From Odobenus rosmarus divergens (Eukaryota > Chordata > Mammalia > Carnivora > Odobenidae): DNA of 64,000 nt. Below, one piece after another: positions 33,601-45,600 of this stretch (its first letter is position 1; each line of letters opens with the position of its first letter). Below the pieces are notes generated by a model that was not told the origin of the DNA, searched no databases, and saw only the letters and a list, made by a program, of their open reading frames with translations. Both the position numbers and the translations under genes were made by a program. Location: positions 14,097-78,096 of the forward strand of contig NW_004450566.1 of the NCBI RefSeq assembly GCF_000321225.1, in the 5' to 3' direction.

Positions 33601-36600
33601 TATGATGAGGGCCTAGAGTGTGATCCTCTGTGGGGATATTCTGAATCGACTGAGGGCTAATTTACCTTTGTTAGTGATCAAACTAGGAAATTGAAGGTTA
33701 CATCCTTTTTTTGGAAATTAAGGACTCTAGAGAGAGATTTTATTTGGGGACACACAAATAGTGAGAAGTACTATTTTATTGCTGTTAATAGCATTAGTAC
33801 CATTTTCATTTGCACTGTAAAAAATACTGTGTATTTCTTTGACTGTTATCTCAGGATAATTAATTTATGTGTGTTTATAATTAGATTAAGTTACACAAAA
33901 TTGCTGTTTTCGTAGGGTCACAAATGGCCAAATGTTGGCAATTTCATGTGGCTCAACTTAATAATATTAAGAAAATATTCTTTTGTTGTGTTTAAAAGAA
34001 ACCGGAAATGATTGGGTCTATAGACCTAAAGAAAAATTTGTCACTTTTATTTTCTTCTTTGAAACAGAAAAAATGCCTGTCTTAAAGGCTGAAGCATCGC
34101 ATTATAACTCTGATTTGAATAATTTGTTGTTCTGCTGCCAGTGTGTGGATGTGGTATTTTACAACCCAGATTTGAAGGAAGTTGCCGAGGCCCACAAGAT
34201 TGTCCTGTGTGCTGTAAGCCACGTTTTCATGCTACTTTTCAATGTGAAGAGTCCCGCTGACATTCAGGATTCCAGTATCATCCGAACTACCCAAGACCTC
34301 TTCACTATCAGCAGAGACACTGCATTTCCCGGTGCTCGCCAGGATTCTCCAGGCAACCCGCCCTTACGCGTTGTCGTCAAAGATGCCCTCTTCTGCTCTT
34401 GTTTGCCGGACATTCTGCGCTTCATTTATTCAGGTATCTTGTTAAATGGTTCTGGTACATTCTCTTAATTAAGCTTTTGAAAGGAACTACGCCTGTGGTC
34501 CTCAGGTGTATTGTCTAGCTCCATGTTTATTTTCTTTCTACCATCCGAGGTAAGGATTTTACATGAAATAGTCTTTATATACAGGAATTGGTCCAAGCTT
34601 TCCATCTTACTTATAAGTTTACTTGCCTTGGTTTTAAATCTACTTGTGAAAATAGTAATTTCTTTTCCTACTGAGCAGATATTAGTCAGTATTTTATTTA
34701 AACAAAAATAACCAAAATGTGAAAATATGAGCATTTGTCCAGTCTAACTCTAAAGAAACAAAATTTTCAAAGTGTGAATGAAAATAAGTATCTGCATCTT
34801 TTCTTAAAAGATTTATTTATTTATTTGAGAGAAAGAGAGTGAGAGAGAGCATGAGCACATGCTAGAGAGAACGTGAGCAGAGGGAGGGGCAGAGGGAGAG
34901 AGGAAGCCGACTGCCGGATGAGTGGGGAGCCTAATGTGGGGCTCGGTCTCAGGACCCTGAGATCATGACCCGGAGATCATGACCTGAGCCTAAACCAAGA
35001 GTCAGGTGCTTATCCGACTGAGCCACCCAGGTGTCCCAGTATCTGCATCTTAAAAGATGGCCATTTATTCACTTTTGTTTTACTCTTAGATTTTGGAGGG
35101 AATTAAGAGAAATTAGCAGGTTCCTTGCATTCAGTTTAGGAACTGGAAAGAGTATCTGAAGTTAGTTTAGACTGAGATCTGATCAACTTTGTTTAATTGA
35201 TTAATTTTTTTAAGATTTTGTTTTTAAGTAATCTCTACACTCAGCGTGGGGATTGAACCCACAACCCCAAGATCAAGAGTCACATACTCCAGTAACTGAG
35301 TCAGCCAGGTACCCTGACTTTGACTATTTTAGATTTTACTTCTTTTTCTTACTGTGCACTTATCTTTTTAAGATAGAGCTTATCGGGTGCCTGGGTGATT
35401 CATTTGGTTAAGCATCTGCCTTCGGCTCAGGTCATGATCCCAGAGTCCTGGGATCGAACCCCGCATTGGGCTCCTTGCTCAGCAAGAAGCCTGCTTCTCC
35501 CTCTCCCTCTGCCCCTGCTTGTGTTCCCTCTCTCTCTTACTCACTCTCTCTCTGAAATAAAGTCTTTTTAAAAAAAGAGCTTATCAATTATTTTTCTTCT
35601 TGTCCTTTTAAATGATTGTAGCTACTATATTTTAAAAAATAGAAGTTTTATCTGAGTCACTTTAGCTAATGCATTGAGGGTGTCAAATCTAAGTGTCCCG
35701 TGTAAGAATGGAAAAGAATTGACAAAAATGATTTTTAAAGTAAGCATCTAAGTAAAAATTTTCCGAGAACTTCTCTCTTCTTTAATTTTTCACTTGGAAT
35801 CATGTTCTGATGAAATATTAAGTTAAGGTCACTCCTCTGGAATGTGGCTGTGGAGAAACATTTATAATCTGTTTTTAGACTTCAAAATGAGGGACAGATA
35901 AGTTTATAAAGGTTTGCAAATAAATAAAGTGCTGTTTCATATTTGTAAGAAACTTTTGGATAGTCTTCAGTTGAAATAATTGATGTTAATACCAGATTTT
36001 ACTTTTTTCATTTGGGCTGTGGTTATATAATTTTACTCTTAAGTTAAAATAAAAATTAATGGTTTTGAAAAGTGCAGTGCAGTATGAAGATTTGAGTGCA
36101 TTAAAATGTATATATATGGGCCACCTGGCTGACTCAGTCAGTAGAGCACGTGCCTCTTGATCTCAGGGTCATGAATTCAAGCCCCACGTTGGGTGTAGAA
36201 ATTACTTTAAAAGAAATTTCAAAAAATCTCTATATATGTACATACATATACCTACATAGGAGTAGAATGGTAGTGGTGGGTCTTAAACCCATTATTCAGT
36301 GAATATTGGCTTGGAAAAGGCATGAATAACCACTCCTACAGAGCACACCAACACAGTGCCTTCAACATGGCAGGTTTTGTGTCGGTTGAATTAATGAGTA
36401 GACTCTAGTAGCTGTGAATCATCATATGAATAAAGCAGGCTAGTTAAACACTTCATTTACTAATAGATTTTCATGTTTAAACTTTGAGTCTCACAGTTTA
36501 GAATTTAAGGCTAATTCTGAAAAACAAGAATGTTTACATGTTAAATGAAAAAAAGTCTTTAATGATGTTTAGAGAACTGTGAAGGAAGTGTTTGGCTTTT

Positions 36601-39600
36601 CTTTTCGGAGATGTTACTGTTGAAATTGAGTTATTCAGCAAGTTTACCACAATATCTATTGAATACTTTCGAAGGCACATGAGCACTTTGAAGTCAGTTA
36701 TATCCTCTTGAATAAGGTAGCAATAAAAGAGCTAGTTGTATCTCCAGTGACAGAACCTACTTGTCTTTCGTGTAGGGAATGATTTTTTTAAATTACAAAA
36801 TTAATACATGCAGATGGAAGCAAAGGGGAAAGGAAAAAAAGTTCTTTCCTCAGCCCCCTTATGTGTTGACTCTAATGCTATTTGAAAGAAGTTAATTTAT
36901 TGGGAAACATACATTAAGGAAAATGTATCTATAGTAAGTGCTGTTTCCCCCCCCCCCCGCTGGAGCACAGAGTGGGAGGTGAAGGCTTGCAGGAGATGAG
37001 GCTGGCAAGCCAGATGGAAGCTGTTCATCAAAGCTGTTCTAGAATGTTAAGCATGATCAGACTGGGCTTTGACATGCTCATCTCTAGTGATAGTGGGGAG
37101 ATGGAATAGAGCAGGCAAGACAGGAGTTTAATAAGGAAGCTCCATTACTCTGGAGATCAACCTCAGGAAGACCATTATTCTGACAACAGGTGGTTGCTGC
37201 TACAGCTTGTCCATCATTTGGACCAGGGCTTTTCAAACTTAATGTGCATGCGAGTCAACTGGGGATCTTCTTCATGTGCAGATTTTTTTTTAAGATTTTA
37301 TTTATTTATTTGAGAGAGAGGGAGGGAGAAGGAGCATGAGCAGGGGGAGGGGCAGGGGGAGAAGCAGGCTACCCGCTGAGTAGGGAGCCCAATGTGGGGC
37401 TCCATCCCAGGCCCCTGGGGTCATGACCTGAGCTGAAGGCAAACGCTTAACTGACTGAGCCACCCAGGTGCCCCTCATCTGCAGATTCTGATTCAGTAGG
37501 CCCTGGGGGGGTGAGGCATGAGATTCTGCATTTCACGCAGTCTCCCAGGTAATGCTGATGCTCTGGACTACACGCATCACCTGCTCTGGGAAGAACCACG
37601 TACTGGCCACAGACAGGGGGATGAGCCTGGCATTCAGTCCAGAGGCCCAGGGGAGGGACCTGGCCTATCAGTCTCAGGGCACAGAGTCAGAATGGGGTCA
37701 GCTGCAAGTCTTACTGCTGTGAGCTGTTCGGAGCTGGAGTTGTTGCTGCCCTGTGGTAGCCGCTGCCCGAGGGTGGGGGAAGTGGCTGCTTTGTGGCCGG
37801 GTGGAAACTTAAGTTAACCCCAGGAAGAGCAGTTAGAGGCAGAGGAGCATCATAGCATGGAGAGCTTGCTACAAGCCCTTGAGCAGTTCAGAGCACAGGC
37901 TTCCTAACCTGACACTGGGCTGTTGCATTTCTGCTCTGTTCATTCTCTCCTTGTATGTCAAGACCCAGAGAAGAGGTGGTGTCAGGTAAGAGCTGGGCCA
38001 TAGGCCATTGACCTGGGGCTGCAGGGAGACCCCAATGCTTTGAGGAAAAGGGAAAATAAATGCTTTAGCAGGTACCTATTACTTATTCTGTATTTATAGA
38101 GTATAACCTCAGACTCAAACAAAAGTTACATTGTGTTTAGTTATTCTTTTTTTTTTTTAAGGTTTCTATTTATTTATTTGATATAGAGAGAGACACAGGA
38201 GAGCAGGAACACAAGCAGGGGGAGTGGGAGAGGGAGAAGCAGGCTCCCCGCCTAGCCGGGAGCCCGATATGGGGCTCGGGGCTCGATCCCAGGACCCTGG
38301 GATCATGACCTGAGCCGGAGGCAGACGCTTAACGACTGAGCCACCCAGGCGCCCCACATTGTGTTTAAATTATGTTTAAAAATATATTAAAGCTGTACTT
38401 GTACAGTAAAGACAATTGTGAAAAAATGGAGAAAATTTGTTAAGAGAAAAAAATCAATCCAATTCCTACTCTCAGATGTCAAAACACTTACTGATGTTTT
38501 GTTTTATCCTCTAGTCTTTGGGCATAGGTTACCATTTATTTAGAAAATATTTTTTTATCACGGGTATCTGGATGGCTCTCTCGGTTAAGCATCTACCTTT
38601 GGTTCAGGTCATGGTCTGGGGTCCTGGGATGGAGCCCCATGTCGGGCTTCCTGCTCAGCAGAGAGTCTGCTTCTTCCTCTCTCTCTACCTCTCACCCTTG
38701 CTTATGCTGTCTCTCTCTCTCAATAAATAAAAAAAGAAAATATTTTTTAACAAATTAAAGTTTTAAATATATATATATTTTTAGAGACTTCAGTAAAGAC
38801 AGTCTTAAGGGATTTTTGGTTTGCTTTTTTTCTTCCTGCTGTTGCTGAGCATTTTAAAACTTTTGAACTGAGCATAAGTTTTAAGACTCAGTTACACAGT
38901 GGTTTCTTCACAGAAGCCCTGGCCTACCCACAGGTTATGTTAGGGGGGCAGTGAAGACAGGAGCTGTTTGTACTCGTGTCTGTTGGGTCAGTAACACAGA
39001 GGTATGACACAGCATGCTCAGGAATATTTGCCCTGAGCAAACATGGACTGAAAAACCATCTTCAGTCTATCTCCTACTTTTTTTTTTAAACCAAATTACA
39101 AAGAATGTCTTAATTTCCTCTAAATAACATGCTTCTTTTTAATCTTTAGGAATTTGAAATTTTGTATACATGTGTCACCATGGATGTTTGGGTCCTGTAT
39201 TTAGGAAGGGTCTGTTTAATGGTCTGGTTAACATAAGGTTTCAGAGTATTTTCCTATGAAAATTCCTAAATGAATAGACACGGTAAAAGTATGTGTTTTG
39301 TGTATGTTAATTTTCTGTTGGGTAACAGCTAACACTGTATAGTGTATAAGTACTGAAAGACTATTCCTCAAAGAGAGAGCGAGGCCAGCAGTTTGTGGGT
39401 CTTCATTGAGTCATCCTTTATTGGCATATAGTTGTGACATTCTTATAATACTTGATAGTCTTTATGCTTGCAAATTCCTGATGCACCCAATTTCAGATGG
39501 TTAGGAATTGAAATGTATGTCAGAGCCTCAAGAATTTTGCTTTGAGCTTTTCATACGACAGATGGCCCTTAGAATTTCACATCCCTTATTGAAATGCCGC

Positions 39601-42600
39601 CATAGTAAACGAACATGTGGAAAGGAGCTTTCATCTTCAGCTTGCCTAGTATCTTCCAGCTCTTGGAATTATTCTGTGGTATGCTCTTTCCTGCACTACC
39701 AAAAAGTGCAGCTTGTATGCATGAGTATAACATGCTCCCTAAGAACCTCAGTCAATTCAATCAGTGCTCTGAGAAGTTAACTAAATAGAAAATCCCAGTC
39801 AGTTATGCAAGATGAGTAAGTTCTAGAGACCTGCTGTACAATATCATGGCTATTGTTAACAACACTGTAATGTACACCTAAAATTCTGTCAAAAAGATAG
39901 ATCACATGTTAGATGTTCTTTTTTTTTTTTTTTAAGATTTATTTTAGAGGGAGAGAGAGAGAATCCTCAAGCAGACTCCCTGCTGAGCACAGAGCCTGAC
40001 AGGGGCTCGATCCCAAGTCCCCGAGATCATGACCTGAGCCGAAAGCAAGAGTTGGACACTTAGTCGACTGAGCTACCCAGGCGCCCCACATGCTAAATGT
40101 TTTACCACAATTAAAAAAAGGGAAAAGAAAATCCCAATATAAGGATTATTATTTTATTTGGACCAAAACATGTCAAAGATGACTTGGTATGCATTTCTAA
40201 TTATAAGAACAGCCCAATCCTTAGAGTGCCCTATGAACTGGTCTTTCATCTTTAGTTGTTGGATCCTTTTGTGTCTATTCTGAGACAAATGAGTGGCCTG
40301 TAGGCATTTACCTGCTGTTAATCCCATGTATTTCAACTTAATTCTTGCTTTCTCAGATAATATTCTGAATGGAGATACTGTGTAGGTATTCGTTAATACA
40401 ATTTATTTTTAAGAGCTAATATCTGTTCTCCTTTAACATGTGTGAGTGTAGACAATGAAAAAATACCTGTTGGCTGCATACCACTGATCCTGGGTTTTGA
40501 TCATGGGTGACGTGTCTGAAGGAAGAGCAGTGATGATCAGCACTCAGTGCACCTTAAAATCCCCTGGGAGGCTTTTAAAATGATGTCTGGGCTCCAGCCC
40601 CAGAAATCCTAATTTAATTGGTCTGGGACTGATACCTCCTTGATGGTATTTTATGAAAGATCTCCAGGTAAATGTACTGCACAGCTATAGTTGAGAATCA
40701 CTGGCAAAAATTCTTTTGATGTGGGTTCTGTTGGTTTCTCAGTGGTTCTTTTACTTATGACATTTTAATGTAGACCATAATGTCTCTGTGTGTATGGGAA
40801 ATTTTCTGGAGAGACAATGCAAAGAATTTATCAGATAGTGAAAAGAGCATGTGCCTTTAAAGTTAAAAATCCTTAGTGCCAAAAAATGAAAACAAAAAAC
40901 CCAAATGTTTCTTGACTGCAAACCTTTGGGAATTTGAGAAGGGAGGGGAGCCGACAGTGAAGTCAGGAAGAGAGCATCAAGGGTAGGCAGAAACAGTGGG
41001 GCTGCTGGAGCTGGTTGGCACCAGCTTGTAAGAGCCTATTGGGTTTCTCTCTTCCCAGCTCTGTGCTCTGTGGTGTCGTGTTGGTGGCTTGAATGTGGCC
41101 ATGGTGCGAGTATTTGCACCACAGAGGTAGCAAATGGCCCAGATCAGCGCTCTCCCTCCCCTGCCCCCTCTCCTCAGGATACACTGTAGCAATCATGAAG
41201 GTTAGGTGAGGGGAAGTTTAAAGATACTCTAGAGCGCCCAGTGCTACAGGCTCAACTATAATGACGCCTGAGAGCCGCTGGGCTATCACTTGACTCTTCA
41301 GTGTAGCTTTGGATCTGGTTGGCTCAGCCTGGCTGCAATTGCCTGATCTCATTGGTTCAGTAATGTTTGTTATGTGCTCTCCCCATCCCTGATGTCCATG
41401 AAGGCATCTGGCAAAGTTCTGGATACAGAAAGGGGAAGATCAGAAGAAAGAGATAGATCGAAAAGGATTTTGAGTTACGCAGAGGTGAGAGGACTTGCTT
41501 CAAGTCACACCAGTGATTAATGGCAGAGGTAGAACTAGAGCCTGGGTCTCCCAGTTATGCCTGCCCACACTACACCTTGGTTAATTATATTTTTAGGCGT
41601 TAGGACTTTCTGTAAGCCATGGGGTAGATAGGGGTCATCTCTTCAAATATCATCATCAGAATTGTACTTTTGGAAACGTATCAGCACTGAGTAATCGGGA
41701 TTGAGTCAATGAGGAGAAGGCCACTGAGGAACAGGTAGGCTGTATGGGAAGCTGTGGTAAGCCAAGCGAGAGAAGTGCTTGGAGAAAGGAGAACTTTTGC
41801 TGACCATCAAACAGTTTTGTAAGACACAGAGGGAAGGTGGGGCGCCTGGGTGGCTCAGTCATTAAACGTCTGCCTTCGGCTCAGGTCATGATCCCAGGGT
41901 CCTGGGATCGAGCCCCACATCGGGCTCCCTGCTCGGCAGGAAGCCTGCTTCTCCCTCTCCCACTCCCCCTGCTTGTGTTCCCTCTCTCGCTGTCTCTCTC
42001 TCTGTCAAATAAATAAGTAAAATCTTAAAAAAAAAAAAAAATACAGTGGAAAGGGGCTGACAGTGTAGACAGACGTGAAATGAGCCTGGGAAGAGATAGC
42101 TTGGAAGTGGGGTGGGGTGAGGACAAAGGGAGGGAGGGACCAGGTGCAGTGATTTTGCTCCAGTGCAGTGGTCAGATAGCTCCTCAGGACAGTATCTACC
42201 TCCCTTCTTCAGGTTGAGTCTGTAGAGATGGCTATTGAACATCCTTCTCTGACCCTGATCATGCGTGAGACTTTCTGAATGCATTCTGTTCCTGCTGCTC
42301 ATTCTTCTACCTGATGGTAGTCACTGCCCTCCAGGATTAGTATGATTTAAGTCAATTTGGAAAAAAAATCACATCTGCCTTCTTAGCCCAGGCAAGTAAG
42401 TAATTTGAGTGTAGGAAGGACTACTTGTGATGGCAACTAATATTCTGGCCGTTGCTGTCATTTTTAGGTGACCATCTATTATAAAGAGTTGACAGCTGTC
42501 TAGGGAGGCAGATTTCAGGTTTTGAGAAATACATTAGGGGAAGGCAAACTGAGTTTTTAAAAATGTGAGAACTGTTTAAATGTTTTAGTGTAATTACAAG

Positions 42601-45600
42601 GATATATATTTGGTAAAGAAAAAAGAAAATACTGAAAGTGCTATCTAATGAGAGATTTACTTTTGTACTCCCTGTTTTAACATAAAAATCTAACATATAT
42701 TAATTTGTCTACAGGTGCTTTTCAGTGGGAAGAATTGGAAGAAGACATCAGGAAGAAAGTGAAAGATTCTGGGGATGTTTCAAGTGTAATTGAGAAAGTT
42801 AAATGTATTTTGAAAACACCAGGAAAGGTAAATTACTTTATTGAAAATCAGTTTACCTTGATGTTCCCTGAACTTTAACATATATACGATGATAAATGAA
42901 TAATAATGAGTCATGAGAAGAGTCAACAGTGTAGAAATATGTTTTTCTTGAGTCTATTTTTGCCATTTGAATATTTTAAACACAAACATGTATTTCTTAC
43001 TATCTCAGATTTTAATTCATGTAAGAATTAAAATATGTGTGAGTCATGTCTTTAAAATGTTGATTTGTGAATTCCATCCTCTGAAACATTCCCCTAGATA
43101 GCTCCAGGAATATGCAGTCTATGTCAAGAATGAAGGGCTGTTGAATCTATCCAGTTCCGGTTAAGCTTGTTAAAGGGGATGCTTTCTCACCTCTCCAAAT
43201 TTAAGTCCAAGTAGTTTTCAAGAGCAAGGCAGTTTCTCTGTGTGCCTTTTTCAAGAGTTCTGAGAAATCTGTTTGATCATCAGCTAGACAGTTAAGGATT
43301 TATTTCTCATCTCGTATAGGTTTAAAATTATAAACCAGGTCAAAGGTTATAAAATACAGACTTTGTATACAGTCCTAAATGTGTGCATGTTAAAACTCCA
43401 GTCCCTTAGACTGTCCAGTCTGTAAGGGCTTTAAAAAATAAATTTGCTGGGCGCCTGGGTGACTCAGTTGGTTAAATGACTGCCTTCGGCTCAGGTCATG
43501 ATCCTGGAGTTCCAGGACCAAGTCCCACATCAGGCTCCCTGCTCAGCAGGGAAGCTGCTTCTCCCTCTGATCCTCCCTCCTCCTGCTCTCTGTCTCTCAT
43601 TCTCTCTCTCAAATAAATAAAATCTTTAAAAAAAATAAATAAAAATAAATTTGTTCATTTTAGAGACAACTACATTATACACTTGAGCCAGTGTATTCTT
43701 ATTTCAGATTATGTGCTAAACAAATTAGCTACAGTAGATAAAAAGGTAAGCTATGTGCAGTGCTCAGCAGAATATAGACTTATGTTAAATCTAAGAGAAA
43801 TGATCATTCCTTGAGTTTTTTTTTATACAGATGACTTAGTCAATTCTACAACCTAAGTTAATGACATTTTAAGTTAACATTTTAAAACTGTACTAGCTTT
43901 TAATGAAGATTCCTGACTTATTTAAGAAAAAAAAAACTGAACAAAGTAACATGGAATTGAGAGCAAGCCTTTTCTTATTTCAGTCATACACGGAAGCAGG
44001 TATGCAGAAGCTGTGCAGTTTTCCAGGGCATGGCAGAGTGGTAGCTCTCTTGCCATCTAATTCAACTAAATAATGCTTTTGTAGAACTGTGTGCATAAAC
44101 CTGCATTCTGTTTTTCGAAAGTTCTCTAGATTACTTGTTTATAGACTGGTGAAAATGTGCACCATGTATATCAGTGTTCTGTCCAAGCTGCTATCTTCCC
44201 ATCTTTTTTACCTTCATATTCAAGGCATGGGTGACAAAGGAATCTGTTGACACAGATTCATGATTGATCGATCTATCTATCCATACATGATCTACATCTA
44301 CATAGTATTCACGACATACAAATTCATAACCTTTATATGAATGGGGAAGACAGAAGTGTTGCCTCTTGTTCTAAACCTGAGCCTTTCCTTGAGTGTGATT
44401 TTAAGCAGTCATTCCTTTGAGTACTGAGAAAAAATGAATGCTTGTTGGGGAGGAGGATGGGGGCTGGACAATTCCATGATATTGAACTAAATTCCCTCCT
44501 TTGTACAGGAGGAGAGATGAGTTCTGTGCTTTCTTCCTGTGCTTTCCTGGGGTAAAGGTCTCTCTCATTCACTGAGTACAACACAGAGCTATAACCCTGA
44601 GTTAGGAATCAGGAAATGTACATTCGGATTGTGAGTTGGCATGAATTATTTCTGGCTTTGAGCAAGTCTTCTCAGGACTTTCTCTGTAAGAAGAGGAATA
44701 GATGATGATTTCTAAAGCCCTTGCTGATTCTCAAATTCTGTGCTGTTTTTTGACTTGCTCTGCTTTGTGTGTGGCATTCACCTGAATCCTCTCTACCAGT
44801 TCCCTTGATGTGTGTTAAGGTAGGTAGGTTGTGTACAGGATCTGAGAACATGCTTTATAGGAGCAGGATTTGTATGATCCTGTTTTGTTTCTCTGCCTTG
44901 CTCATGGAAATCATTCTGGAGTGTGTTTTCTTCCTCCTTTTGAGGAAGGATAATAGTTTGTTTTCCTCTTACCAAAGATGTTAGTTTCCCACCAGAGTGG
45001 ATTAATCCAGAGGGGAGAGTAGGTGCCATTTATTCTTATTGCTGCAGTTGTATGCTTGATTATTTCTTAGGGATGAAGCTTTCCATATTCCCTGGATAGC
45101 CAAGCAGAGGTCAGAGTTCTGACCCAGGCAGAGGTCCTGAGATTCAGCTAGGGAAATGGTGGGAGGGGGGGGGAAGAGGGGCTGGCTCTTGAATTCTGGG
45201 GTTGGAACAAAGGAATGTCTGAAAGATTACAGGAAGGATAAACAAAGCACCAAAGCCTAAGTGGGGTGTAGTGGGGGGCTGGAGACTGCTGAGTCAGGCA
45301 GAGGCACTATTATGGGGGGCCACCACCTAGAGTGAGCCTGTGTGCGAGTGCAGATAGGTGTAGTCATGGAATTGGTTCTCTGGAACTCCGGAGCAGAGAT
45401 CCAGGCAACCTTTGAGAGATTCCAGGAATCCCAGCTGTGGGTAGGATTTATAAGACTGTACATTAAGACAGAGATGAATCAGTTCATTACTTTCAGGTAT
45501 TTTAATGTTGATCTAGTAAGTAGTAGGACATGATATGATGGGGGAAAATATGTGTTTTTTAAAATGACAAATTAAATTTTTGTGTGTGTACCTCTTTAGT

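Larger units (their letters stand above)
34434..42714 (+). other. RHOBTB3: RHOBTB3 intron 6 (8.3 kb)
   Basis: The most SINE-dense intron, with CAN-SINEs or older relatives near 34801, 35203, 35385, 36117, 37284, 38146, 38558, 39918 and 41839. It also carries two MER5A-like relics (one split by a SINE), a MIR fragment near 41480 and a 12-base C run at 36947-36958. Confidence 0.85.

Noticed and set aside
33983..34468. A stand-alone 161-codon gene
   Set aside because: This is exon 6 of RHOBTB3 with intron sequence read through at both ends.
38166..38357. Short open frames beginning [15 protein letters not shown] and similar ones at 1274, 55076 and elsewhere
   Set aside because: They are translations of the CAN-SINE head and recur wherever the SINE does; they are not genes.
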